A stretch of DNA of 64,000 bases from MA-ANB-1 sp965216445. GTDB lineage: Bacteria; Actinomycetota; Acidimicrobiia; Spongiisociales; ZC4RG35. Under the pieces are notes generated by a model. It had not been told where the DNA came from and searched no databases. It saw only the letters and a program-made list of their open reading frames with translations. The stretch lies in NCBI GenBank assembly GCA_965216445.1, contig OZ244166.1, forward strand, positions 1,736,001-1,800,000. Direction: 5' to 3'. The translations under genes and the position numbers were made by a program. Position 1 is the stretch's first letter, and each line of letters starts with the position of its first letter. Below are positions 33,961 to 42,346 of the stretch, one piece after another.

Positions 33961-35976
33961 TCAGCGTAAGGGTGATGTGATGCTGACCAATCCCGGCTCG
34001 TAGTAACCCACACCAAGACTCGAACCGATATAACCACCAAGATTCAAATCATAAGCAGCGAAACGACCATCAGAGGCTCGATAAAACACCATCTCATCAG
34101 TGCCATCACCATCCAGGTCAGTCGGCTCTATCAGATCCCAGTTCAAACCCATATACCCGGTGCGGACACTCGTCCCAATCGTCCCATCCGACTTCAAGTT
34201 GTAATAAGCGAAACGGCCATCAGACTTCCGATAAAACATCATTTCGTCGTCGCCGTCGCCGTCGATGTCCACCGGCTCCAAACTCGTCCATCCAGCCCCG
34301 AAATAGCTCGCACGAACCGCCGAGCCGATAACACCCTCGGAAGTCAAGTTGTAATAGCCAAACCGACCATCAGACTTCCTATAGAACATCAACTCATCAG
34401 CGGCATCACCATCAAGATTCACCGGTTCGACAGCATCCCAACCAGAGCCCCAATAACCCTCAGCATGCTTCGCACCCAAACCCCCAGAAGAAGTCAGCTC
34501 GTAATAGACATACCGGCCATCAGACTTCCGATAAAACACCAACTCATCATCCCCATCACCCGACAAATCAACCGCCTCGATATGCGACCACCCCGACCCG
34601 TATGCGCCCATCTTGATGATCTCAACAACACAGCCGGCCATGCCGACGTCGACAAACCGATAGTCTCCCGAGGGGTGGTAGCCAAGGATGTCGTCGCCGT
34701 CGGCGCCGTTTGAATAGCAGATCGATTCGACGGCGGTGGCCGCGTTCAGCCGTCCCCTTGAACCAACTGTGCCGACCAGCGCCGATTTGATATCAACCGT
34801 ATGACGGATCAGGTCTGCAACAAGAAGCGGTTCCAAATCGGGCTTCTCAGCAAGGATCAGCGCGGCGACACCAGCGACCTTCGGAGCTGCGAACGACGTG
34901 CCGGACCCGTAGACCCAGGTGTCAAAGATCATGCCTCCAACGACAGACTCGCCGGGGGCCGCAAGATCCACATTCGTAGTCCCGTAGTTTGAGAAGCTGG
35001 CGAGTCCATCGAAGTGATTGGAAGCACCTACGGAGATCAACCCGTTGATGTCGTGCGATGCTGGATAAAAGGGAACAGCATCGACATTGACACCATCATT
35101 GCCCGACGCAGCGACAACAACGATGCCGGCGTTGACAGCATCGATGATCGCTTCTTCGAACGCCGGGGATGCCTCATAATCCCCAAGAGACAGGTTGATG
35201 ACATCAGCGTCGTTCTCGATCGCGTAGTCCATGCCTTCGAGAATCGCTCCCAAAGGACACGCGGCATCCCCACAGACCCGGATCGGCATCACCGTCGAGT
35301 CTGGAGCTACTCCAGCCATGCCGATGCCGTTGAGCGGTGCGATGGCGGTCGTGGATACGAAGGTTCCGTGCCCATGGGTGTCATGAGGATCTGGATCACC
35401 GTCAACTGCGTCCCACCCGTGAATGTCGTCGATGTATCCGTTGCCGTCATCATCTATTCCGTTTGAGACTTCAACCGGGTCGGTCCAAAGGTTTGCCGCA
35501 ATGTCGGGATGAGCCAACTGCACTCCTGTGTCAAGCACAGCTACAACTATGTCTGGAGAGCCAGTCGAGATAGTCCAGGCATCTTCAATATCGATATCGG
35601 CATCTACCGTTCCACCACTTTGGCCCACATTCTCCATTGACCACTGGAGGTCCCAGAGCGGTTCTTCGGTGATCTCATAGATACGGTTCGGTTCAACCTG
35701 GAGCCCTGTGGCGAGAGACATAGTTCGGGCGACGCTGGTAACGGACTCACCCGCAACCGGCTCGCGTACGAGAGTCCACCCATTGCGCACTTCTCTGAGC
35801 ACATCGAACCCCGCGGCAGCCGCATCAGCAGCGGAAGCCCGCACGATGAACTCGCCGGGCACAGCCTTGGATCCGGCAGTGTCGGACGAAGCCTCAGGGG
35901 GCACAGTGCCAAGACTGACAGCAGCCGAAACCGGTGCCAACAAAACAGCAAGGGCTAGCATCGCGGAACTCAACAT
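33961..35976 (-). CDS. Secreted subtilisin-like serine protease (S8) with five C-terminal repeats
   Basis: The start is placed at ATG 35976 (GGTGA upstream, then a good signal peptide MLSSAMLALAVLLAPVSA); a GTG at 36003 is the longer alternative. After a short propeptide-like part, the S8 triad is visible: VAVLDTGVQLAHPD (Asp), DTHGHGTFVST (His) and GTSFAAPKVAGVAAL (Ser). The C-terminal 240 residues hold five repeats of about 50 residues (DLDGDG-x-DEM-x-FYR-x-SDGRFA-x-Y) ending SITSPLR. A 610-bp part of this region (33971-34580) is identical in DNA to the neighbouring SpoIID-like gene. It probably acts at the cell surface, perhaps processing wall proteins. Confidence 0.92.
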   Translation of the reverse strand: MLSSAMLALAVLLAPVSAAVSLGTVPPEASSDTAGSKAVPGEFIVRASAADAAAAGFDVLREVRNGWTLVREPVAGESVTSVARTMSLATGLQVEPNRIYEITEEPLWDLQWSMENVGQSGGTVDADIDIEDAWTISTGSPDIVVAVLDTGVQLAHPDIAANLWTDPVEVSNGIDDDGNGYIDDIHGWDAVDGDPDPHDTHGHGTFVSTTAIAPLNGIGMAGVAPDSTVMPIRVCGDAACPLGAILEGMDYAIENDADVINLSLGDYEASPAFEEAIIDAVNAGIVVVAASGNDGVNVDAVPFYPASHDINGLISVGASNHFDGLASFSNYGTTNVDLAAPGESVVGGMIFDTWVYGSGTSFAAPKVAGVAALILAEKPDLEPLLVADLIRHTVDIKSALVGTVGSRGRLNAATAVESICYSNGADGDDILGYHPSGDYRFVDVGMAGCVVEIIKMGAYGSGWSHIEAVDLSGDGDDELVFYRKSDGRYVYYELTSSGGLGAKHAEGYWGSGWDAVEPVNLDGDAADELMFYRKSDGRFGYYNLTSEGVIGSAVRASYFGAGWTSLEPVDIDGDGDDEMMFYRKSDGRFAYYNLKSDGTIGTSVRTGYMGLNWDLIEPTDLDGDGTDEMVFYRASDGRFAAYDLNLGGYIGSSLGVGYYEPGLVSITSPLR
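33971..34580 (-). repeat. 610-bp duplicated segment, copy 1 (in subtilase gene)
   Basis: Compared base by base with 36053-36662 (offset 2082), this segment shows no difference that I can find. It covers slightly more than four of the 150-bp repeat units encoding the C-terminal module. Sequence diverges sharply at both ends. Confidence 0.9.
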
Positions 35977-36042
35977 ATGACGGTCACCAAACCCCCTGTT
36001 CACCCGTAGTCTCGACGACGGACCTCTTAGATGTCGCCCTCG

Positions 36043-38049
36043 TCATGGTAGCGGTGATGTGATGCTGACCAATCCCGGCTCGTAGTAACCCACACCAAGA
36101 CTCGAACCGATATAACCACCAAGATTCAAATCATAAGCAGCGAAACGACCATCAGAGGCTCGATAAAACACCATCTCATCAGTGCCATCACCATCCAGGT
36201 CAGTCGGCTCTATCAGATCCCAGTTCAAACCCATATACCCGGTGCGGACACTCGTCCCAATCGTCCCATCCGACTTCAAGTTGTAATAAGCGAAACGGCC
36301 ATCAGACTTCCGATAAAACATCATTTCGTCGTCGCCGTCGCCGTCGATGTCCACCGGCTCCAAACTCGTCCATCCAGCCCCGAAATAGCTCGCACGAACC
36401 GCCGAGCCGATAACACCCTCGGAAGTCAAGTTGTAATAGCCAAACCGACCATCAGACTTCCTATAGAACATCAACTCATCAGCGGCATCACCATCAAGAT
36501 TCACCGGTTCGACAGCATCCCAACCAGAGCCCCAATAACCCTCAGCATGCTTCGCACCCAAACCCCCAGAAGAAGTCAGCTCGTAATAGACATACCGGCC
36601 ATCAGACTTCCGATAAAACACCAACTCATCATCCCCATCACCCGACAAATCAACCGCCTCGACAACACTCCACAAAGCGGAATAAGCTCCGGTCTTGACT
36701 TTTTCGACAATGCAGCCCGTCGACGACACGTTGGCATACACGTAGTCACCGTCATCGTGGTAGAGAAGGAGGTCGTCACCAACTCCCCCAGCATCGCTAC
36801 AGAATCCCGTGAGTGATGTGATGTAGTGGGAATCGAGCGACAGACTCGAACGCATCTCCTGCCCTGTGAGTTCGATTGTCAGGGGGCCACTTGCATCCTC
36901 ACCCTCCACCAAGAGGCCGGTAGGAGCTCCTGATTCGTAGGTGCCAAGGATCGTGACATCAGAAACGATCGAGAATCCGAGCAACGAGGCGAACAAATCG
37001 GCGTCAAAGGTCTCGATCCAAGATGTCGCACCGGGATCGGAAACCGATCGGAGGTAAGGCCTCGGAGTTCCTCCCCAAGCATCCTCATTGTTCTCAGACG
37101 CTCCACCGGTGGAGGAGAAGAAGTAGGCCTCGATTGCCCGCCCCGCCGAGTGAGTGTGTACCGCCGCCTCGCCTGCTGTCGCGTCAACAGCAGCACGCCA
37201 GATATCCCCCCAGTAACCGTTGGTGCCCTCGGTTTCCTTAGCAAGGCCTATGTATTTCTGATCATATATCGTGGCGTAGAGGTGACATGAACACGCCTCC
37301 ATACGCGCATCGTTTGACTCGATATCGCGATAGACCCACGCTTTGTATAGCGCATAGGTTCGACTGGCTATCGCTTGAGCACCGAGTGCCTCGGAATGCC
37401 ACGACGAAGGCATCTCCCCGATTCCATAGAGGTACTCTTCGAGGCCGATCTCCAGGACCATGTGGAAGCGATTTGATGGCGCAGGTTTGATCTGGATCTC
37501 CCCCCTACCAAAGGTGTAGCCGAGCGTCGGAATCGACACAGCGGTGTCTGGTTGGTTGTCCCACGTCAGCGTGGCAAAACAATCGCCGGACCCCCCCACG
37601 GGGTCATCGCCGTTGTAGAACTGGCAGATTCCTCCAAACGCCTTGATCGACCAATCAAGTCCGTCACCTGCCGACGCTGTCAGAGAGCAATCCTCTCCGA
37701 GACAGAGCGTTACGTCTCCCCCTACTGGGTCAAACTCGATGATTGATTTGTCCTGGAGTAACCCAATCCACAAGGGGTCAGCATGACCCACAAGCGCACC
37801 GCTGCCCACGTCTCCGATGGTTGCGCCTGTATAGAAGTATTGGATGATCTCGTGGGCATCGCTGCCTTGTTCAGCCAGCTCCTGCGCACCGTGTTGAGAC
37901 ATTCCGATGCCGTGACCCCAACCACCACCCTCGATCGTGATCTCGGCGCCAAGGGCGGCGCTCGGGATCAACAACAGCAACGTTGAGAAGAACGCACCGA
38001 AAACCACTCGTCTTGACACAGAAGAGTTATCGGAACATTCCGGTGACAT
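36043..38049 (-). CDS. SpoIID/LytB-domain secreted protein with five C-terminal repeats
   Basis: A 668-residue exported protein: signal peptide (FGAFFSTLLLLIPSAALGA), then GGGWGHGIGMSQHGAQELAE close to the mature N-terminus, and the SpoIID core LEIGLEEYLYGIGEMPSSW (catalytic Glu) with HSEALGAQAIASRTYALY and FFSSTGGASENNEDAWGGTP. SpoIID-type enzymes are lytic transglycosylases on peptidoglycan lacking stem peptides, which pairs well with the amidase at 22816. The C-terminal 240 residues are the same five-repeat module, 610 bp of it identical in DNA to the subtilase gene. AAAGG precedes the ATG at 38049. Confidence 0.9.
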   Translation of the reverse strand: MSPECSDNSSVSRRVVFGAFFSTLLLLIPSAALGAEITIEGGGWGHGIGMSQHGAQELAEQGSDAHEIIQYFYTGATIGDVGSGALVGHADPLWIGLLQDKSIIEFDPVGGDVTLCLGEDCSLTASAGDGLDWSIKAFGGICQFYNGDDPVGGSGDCFATLTWDNQPDTAVSIPTLGYTFGRGEIQIKPAPSNRFHMVLEIGLEEYLYGIGEMPSSWHSEALGAQAIASRTYALYKAWVYRDIESNDARMEACSCHLYATIYDQKYIGLAKETEGTNGYWGDIWRAAVDATAGEAAVHTHSAGRAIEAYFFSSTGGASENNEDAWGGTPRPYLRSVSDPGATSWIETFDADLFASLLGFSIVSDVTILGTYESGAPTGLLVEGEDASGPLTIELTGQEMRSSLSLDSHYITSLTGFCSDAGGVGDDLLLYHDDGDYVYANVSSTGCIVEKVKTGAYSALWSVVEAVDLSGDGDDELVFYRKSDGRYVYYELTSSGGLGAKHAEGYWGSGWDAVEPVNLDGDAADELMFYRKSDGRFGYYNLTSEGVIGSAVRASYFGAGWTSLEPVDIDGDGDDEMMFYRKSDGRFAYYNLKSDGTIGTSVRTGYMGLNWDLIEPTDLDGDGTDEMVFYRASDGRFAAYDLNLGGYIGSSLGVGYYEPGLVSITSPLP
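36053..36662 (-). repeat. 610-bp duplicated segment, copy 2 (in SpoIID-like gene)
   Basis: Identical as far as I can read to 33971-34580. The two genes are otherwise unrelated in sequence, so the match reflects recent duplication or gene conversion of the C-terminal module. Confidence 0.9.
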
Positions 38050-38097
38050 TTGAGCCTTTGTTAGTTGATACGAGTCATACCCAGACCATGGGAGTAA

Positions 38098-39465
38098 CTA
38101 ACTGGGTGCCCGGGAGGATGACAGCGAATCAGCCCACGTCTCGATTGAGGTATCAATCGCGGACAGCCAGCGGAGTCCACGCATACTTTCCACGGCGTCT
38201 CGTACAGCGGGCGTGACGCCGGTCCCCGACAGGTCGAGCCCGATGATCCCACCCCGATCAGCGATACTATGCACACTGTCGTCTCCGACATCAGCCCGGC
38301 CAGCAAGACAGACGACGTCCGCACCACGAATGTCCGCGGCCAGCTCGCCCGGCAACGGCCCCTCGCCGGGCCTCACACGAACCATCTCGCGTGACGGGAT
38401 CCAGGAGCGGTCCGTCTGGGCCCACGAACCTCCGTTTGACGTATCAACTACCCATCCGCTCCGCTGCCAACGGTTCCGCCGCGGCAACTTGGGCGCCATG
38501 TCAAAGCAGTCACGTGCGAGACAGTCGTCGAGTTCATAGCCAAGGGCGATCGTGGGGAAATACAGAAGGTGGTGCAGAATCCTTCGATCTCGAGTCGTGG
38601 CAGTTCGCCAGCTTCTACTCACTCCGCCTTCGTCAAGGTTGCCCTTCGACTCCACCCTCCCAGCTCTGATGTTGGCTGCATCATGCAGAAAGACAGCCCG
38701 CTTGACATCTTCCGCTGACGCCTTGAGCTGCAGCCTGGCTACGACCTCGGAAAGTGTGTGTTCAGGCCGTGCCGTGAACTGTTCGTATGCTACTTCGACG
38801 TCTGCTCTGTCCTCAGCCACGACGTACCGCCGCATGTACGTATCACTGCGTTTCGCCTTCTGCCGCAAGTATGACTCGTCGTCCATCTCTGGCGCGGACT
38901 CTTCCCTAAACGTCCGCTTTCGGTAGGCAACTGAGAGGGCGCGGTCTCTTGGGTCGCGATACAAATGCAGTACACGACATTCAGGATCCCATTTCCGGAA
39001 CCGCCCGATCATTCGGGGTCGTTGCGCGGTGTTGACTATTGACGCCTCGCGGGTTTTCGCCCAGTTCCGGGTAAGTCCCCAAGCGTGAATCAGGTGTATT
39101 CCGTCCACTAGTCTTGCCTGGCCCTCAAGGGTCAGTGATGCCATTTCCCGCCACAGCTTGTCGGGTATGTACACCTCGGCGGCCTCGCTGATACCGGGAA
39201 GTTCATTGAGCATGTTCGCGACCCAGTGGGATCCCGAGCCACCAATGTTCACCACGTATATCGGTGGAGGCCTCCTCGTGGATCGATCGGCGGTAGCTTC
39301 ACATACCTCATCGATCACAGCGCTTCGATCCAGGCCCTCCGAGTCACCAGCCACCAGCATGAAAGCCTCGAGTTTCTTGGCTTGCCGCCAACCGAGTCCC
39401 TCCGTCCAATACGGTTCGAAGTCACTTAGGTACGCACCTAGGAGATCTTGAGCGGAGTCTGACAT
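38098..39465 (-). CDS. Sulfotransferase family protein with a C-terminal LRR-like tail
   Basis: A 455-residue protein. The PAPS-binding elements are a 5'-phosphosulfate loop YVVNIGGSGSHWVANML (about residues 74-90) and a 3'-phosphate motif VLHLYRDPRDRALSVAYRK (about residues 160-180). The middle follows the sulfotransferase fold. The last 80 residues contain DVVCLAGRADVGDDSVH and IIGLDLSGTGVTPAV, which look like a few leucine-rich-type turns. The probable donor, PAPS, is made by the genes just upstream (39518-42269). The acceptor is likely a sugar of the locus's glycan; this is inferred from context. TAAGCT lies 6 nt before the ATG, so it probably has its own leaderless promoter. Confidence 0.82.
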   Translation of the reverse strand: MSDSAQDLLGAYLSDFEPYWTEGLGWRQAKKLEAFMLVAGDSEGLDRSAVIDEVCEATADRSTRRPPPIYVVNIGGSGSHWVANMLNELPGISEAAEVYIPDKLWREMASLTLEGQARLVDGIHLIHAWGLTRNWAKTREASIVNTAQRPRMIGRFRKWDPECRVLHLYRDPRDRALSVAYRKRTFREESAPEMDDESYLRQKAKRSDTYMRRYVVAEDRADVEVAYEQFTARPEHTLSEVVARLQLKASAEDVKRAVFLHDAANIRAGRVESKGNLDEGGVSRSWRTATTRDRRILHHLLYFPTIALGYELDDCLARDCFDMAPKLPRRNRWQRSGWVVDTSNGGSWAQTDRSWIPSREMVRVRPGEGPLPGELAADIRGADVVCLAGRADVGDDSVHSIADRGGIIGLDLSGTGVTPAVRDAVESMRGLRWLSAIDTSIETWADSLSSSRAPS

Positions 39466-39471
39466 CGAGCC

Positions 39472-39477
39472 AGCTTA
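39472..39477 (-). promoter_or_regulatory. -10 element for leaderless sulfotransferase mRNA
   Basis: On the reverse strand TAAGCT is followed by GGCTCG and then the ATG at 39465. No Shine-Dalgarno sequence lies between, and I see no good -35 box. Confidence 0.45.
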
Positions 39478-39517
39478 TCGGGCGGTGAACAGTGCGGAAT
39501 CCTCCCTATCTATTGTG

Positions 39518-40102
39518 TCACTCGATCAGATCGACCAGGGATCCAACAGCAATTCCCGGATCGTTGCTGTTGCCCTCAATCGTGAGGTCTCCTCCGAGAG
39601 GGGGCTCGTACGGAGCATCGATCCCAGTCATGTCGGTTATCTCACCGGCCCTCGCTCGGGCGTAGAGGCCCTTTGGGTCTCGCTGTTCGCAGACCTCTAG
39701 AGGCGTATCAACGTACACCTCGATAAACCGAGTATTGCTCCGTTCATGTCTGGCCCTTGCCGCCTCGCGGTCCGCCCGATACGGTGCGATGATCGGCACA
39801 AGGGCGACCACACCAGCGTCAGCGAAGAGGCGGGCAACCTCGGTGACTCGTCGTACATTTTCGGTTCGATCTTCGGGCGAGAAGGACAGGTCAGCATTGA
39901 GTCCGAGGCGAACATTGTCGCCATCGAGAACGTATGCCGCTCTCCCCTGCTCGATTAGATGCTTCTCGACCATATGAGCGATGGTCGACTTCCCCGAACC
40001 GGAGAGCCCGGTGAGAAGGACGGTGCATCCCTCACCTCCAGTTACGGCTGCACGGGCCTTCGGATCGACGAGACCCTCATGCCGCACAACGTTTTCGCTC
40101 AC
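39518..40102 (-). CDS. cysC: Adenylyl-sulfate kinase
   Basis: A 194-residue APS kinase: P-loop TGLSGSGKSTIAHMVEK (residues 31-47), YVLDGDNVRLGLNADLSFS, ENVRRVTEVARLFADAG, PIIAPYRADREAAR, FIEVYVDTPLEVCEQRDPKG (family signature), and IDAPYEPPLGGDLTI. It phosphorylates APS to PAPS. Its ATG overlaps the cysN stop by 4 nt. The three cys genes lie directly upstream of the sulfotransferase, and no PAPS reductase is present in the window, so PAPS is more likely used for sulfation here than for sulfur assimilation. Confidence 0.95.
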   Translation of the reverse strand: MSENVVRHEGLVDPKARAAVTGGEGCTVLLTGLSGSGKSTIAHMVEKHLIEQGRAAYVLDGDNVRLGLNADLSFSPEDRTENVRRVTEVARLFADAGVVALVPIIAPYRADREAARARHERSNTRFIEVYVDTPLEVCEQRDPKGLYARARAGEITDMTGIDAPYEPPLGGDLTIEGNSNDPGIAVGSLVDLIE

Positions 40103-41361
40103 GTCGATTTGCCGGTGATCATTCCTGAGGCGACCGTGGCGTTCGACGCCTCATCGACAAGGATGAACGAACCCGTCTGGCGGTTTCGTCGATAGTCGTC
40201 GACGAAGAACGGAGTGGTCGTCCTCATTCGGACCCGCCCAATCTCGTTGAGATCGAGCTGGGTGGCCGATTCGTCACGATGCAGGCTGTTGATGTCGAGC
40301 CGATACTGGAGGTCTTTCACCAACGCCTTACCCCATCGAGTGGTGTGTTTGATGGCGTACTTCGATCCCAGCTTCAACGCAGCGCTCTCCGACATCCAAC
40401 AAATCATTGCGTCGAGATCCTGCGTCGCGTCCGGTTGGTTTCGGGGACGACAGATCATGTCGCCACGGGAAATGTCGATGTCATCCTCGAGCGACAGAAC
40501 AACCGACATCGGTGGTGTGGCTTCTTCGACTGGGCCGTCAAAGGTGTCGATGGAAGCGATCCTCGTGGTGAACCCCGACGGCAGCACCATGACCTCATCA
40601 CCTGGCTTCAGCAAACCGCCGGCAACCGTTCCCGCGTAACCACGGAAGTCGTGGAATCCGGAGCGATGCGGTCTGACCACATACTGGACCGGGAAACGCA
40701 CATCGATCATGTTGAAGTCGCTGGCAACATGGATCTCTTCGAGAAGCTGAAGAACGGTTGGTCCCCGATACCAATCCATGTTCTCGGATACATCAACAAC
40801 GTTGTCACCCAACAGTGCGGAGACTGGGACAAAACGGAGGTCGTGAATGTCCAACTTGGTGGCGAATGTCCGGAACTCGTCGACTACTTCGTTGTACTGA
40901 TCCTGGCTCCAGTCCACCAGGTCCATCTTGTTGACGCAGAGGACGAGGTGAGGAACGCCCAGGAGTGACGCCAGGAACGCGTGACGTCGGGTCTGTTCGA
41001 TGACCCCGTGTCTGGCATCAACGAGAATGAAGGCGATATTTGCAGTCGACGACCCGGTGACCATGTTGCGTGTGTACTGGATGTGGCCCGGGGTGTCGGC
41101 CAGAATGAACTTGCGCTTCGGTGTCGAGAAGTATCGGTAGGCAACATCGATAGTGATCCCCTGCTCGCGTTCAGCGCGTAGCCCGTCGGTTAGGAGAGCA
41201 AGGTCCACGTAGTCGGTGCCACGACGACGGCTCGCGTCCTCGACAGCATCCATCTGATCCTGAAAGATCTGCTTCGAGTCGTAAAGAAGTCGGCCGATCA
41301 GGGTGGACTTACCATCGTCGACCGATCCTGTCGTCGCCAGTCGGACAAGTTCTGATGTCAT
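40099..41361 (-). CDS. cysN: Sulfate adenylyltransferase subunit 1 (GTPase)
   Basis: A 420-residue GTPase: G1 GSVDDGKSTLIGRLLYD, switch region REQGITIDVAYRYF, G3 DTPGH, G4 NKMD, then two beta-barrel domains (FPVQYVVRPHRSGFHDFRG). It couples GTP hydrolysis to APS formation by CysD. It lacks a fused CysC domain, which is encoded separately next to it. Its ATG shares one base with the cysD stop (TAATG), so it is coupled to cysD. Confidence 0.95.
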   Translation of the reverse strand: MTSELVRLATTGSVDDGKSTLIGRLLYDSKQIFQDQMDAVEDASRRRGTDYVDLALLTDGLRAEREQGITIDVAYRYFSTPKRKFILADTPGHIQYTRNMVTGSSTANIAFILVDARHGVIEQTRRHAFLASLLGVPHLVLCVNKMDLVDWSQDQYNEVVDEFRTFATKLDIHDLRFVPVSALLGDNVVDVSENMDWYRGPTVLQLLEEIHVASDFNMIDVRFPVQYVVRPHRSGFHDFRGYAGTVAGGLLKPGDEVMVLPSGFTTRIASIDTFDGPVEEATPPMSVVLSLEDDIDISRGDMICRPRNQPDATQDLDAMICWMSESAALKLGSKYAIKHTTRWGKALVKDLQYRLDINSLHRDESATQLDLNEIGRVRMRTTTPFFVDDYRRNRQTGSFILVDEASNATVASGMITGKST

Positions 41362-42269
41362 TAGAAGTATCCCTCCCGTTTCCGGTCTTCCATGGCGGCG
41401 TCTGCAGTACGGTCATCCGCCCGGCTGGCTCCACGCTCAGTGATTCGGGATATCGAGACCTCATCGATGATCTCTGCCACCGTCGACGCTGGTGACTCGA
41501 CGGCGGCTGTACAGGACATATCCCCAACGGTTCGGAACCGGACCGTTGCCTCAAAAACCTCCTCGTGGTCCATCAGCTCGAGAAAGTCGGACTCGGCCAT
41601 CAACATGCCATCGCGCTCGAAAACCCGCCGCTTGTGGCCGAAATAGACCGAAGGCAGCTCAATTCCCTCGGCATCGATGTACTGCCATACGTCCAGTTCG
41701 GTCCAGTTCGAGATCGGGAACACCCGGATCTGTTCTCCGTTCCGGAGTTTCCCGTTGTATATGTTCCACAGCTCAGGCCGCTGGTTCTTCGGGTCCCATT
41801 GACCAAACTCATCCCTGAACGAGAAAATCCGTTCCTTGGCTCTTGCCTTCTCTTCGTCTCGACGAGCGCCACCAAATACGACATCGAACTTGTTTTCTTG
41901 GATCGCTCGGAGCAGGGGCTCAATCTGGAGACGATTTCGTGAGGCCCTTGGTCCCGTGTCCTCTACCACTCGGCCGGCGTCGATGGATTCCTGTACAGAG
42001 GCGACTATCAAGTCCACACCCAGTTCCTCAATCGTCCGATCACGAAACTCGATCACCTCAGGGAAGTTATGTCCTGTGTCGACGTGCATCACAGGAAAGG
42101 GAAGGCGCGCCGGCCAGAAGGCCTTTACCGCAAGTCTCAGCACCAAAGCGGAATCTTTGCCACCGGAGAACAGGAGAACTGGTCGTTCTGCCTCGGCCAC
42201 GGCTTCACGGATGATATGGATGGACTCGGCTTCAAGAGTCCTGATATGGGTCATTTCCATCAAAGACAT
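41361..42269 (-). CDS. cysD: Sulfate adenylyltransferase subunit 2
   Basis: A 302-residue ATP sulfurylase small subunit: PP-loop VLLFSGGKDSALVLRLA, PVMHVDTGHNFPEVIEFRD, VFGGARRDEEKARAKERIFS, NWTELDVWQYI, and a C-terminal MEDRKREGYF. It forms APS from ATP and sulfate with CysN. It is the first gene of the cysDNC run. The most likely start is ATG 42269, though ATG codons at 42260 and 42254 are possible. Confidence 0.95.
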   Translation of the reverse strand: MSLMEMTHIRTLEAESIHIIREAVAEAERPVLLFSGGKDSALVLRLAVKAFWPARLPFPVMHVDTGHNFPEVIEFRDRTIEELGVDLIVASVQESIDAGRVVEDTGPRASRNRLQIEPLLRAIQENKFDVVFGGARRDEEKARAKERIFSFRDEFGQWDPKNQRPELWNIYNGKLRNGEQIRVFPISNWTELDVWQYIDAEGIELPSVYFGHKRRVFERDGMLMAESDFLELMDHEEVFEATVRFRTVGDMSCTAAVESPASTVAEIIDEVSISRITERGASRADDRTADAAMEDRKREGYF

Positions 42270-42346
42270 AGCAGTCCAAATCCCTTGAAATAGCGGCAGC
42301 TATGGCTGCTGAAAACGATCAAACTGTCCCCCTAAGGCCCCGTAAT

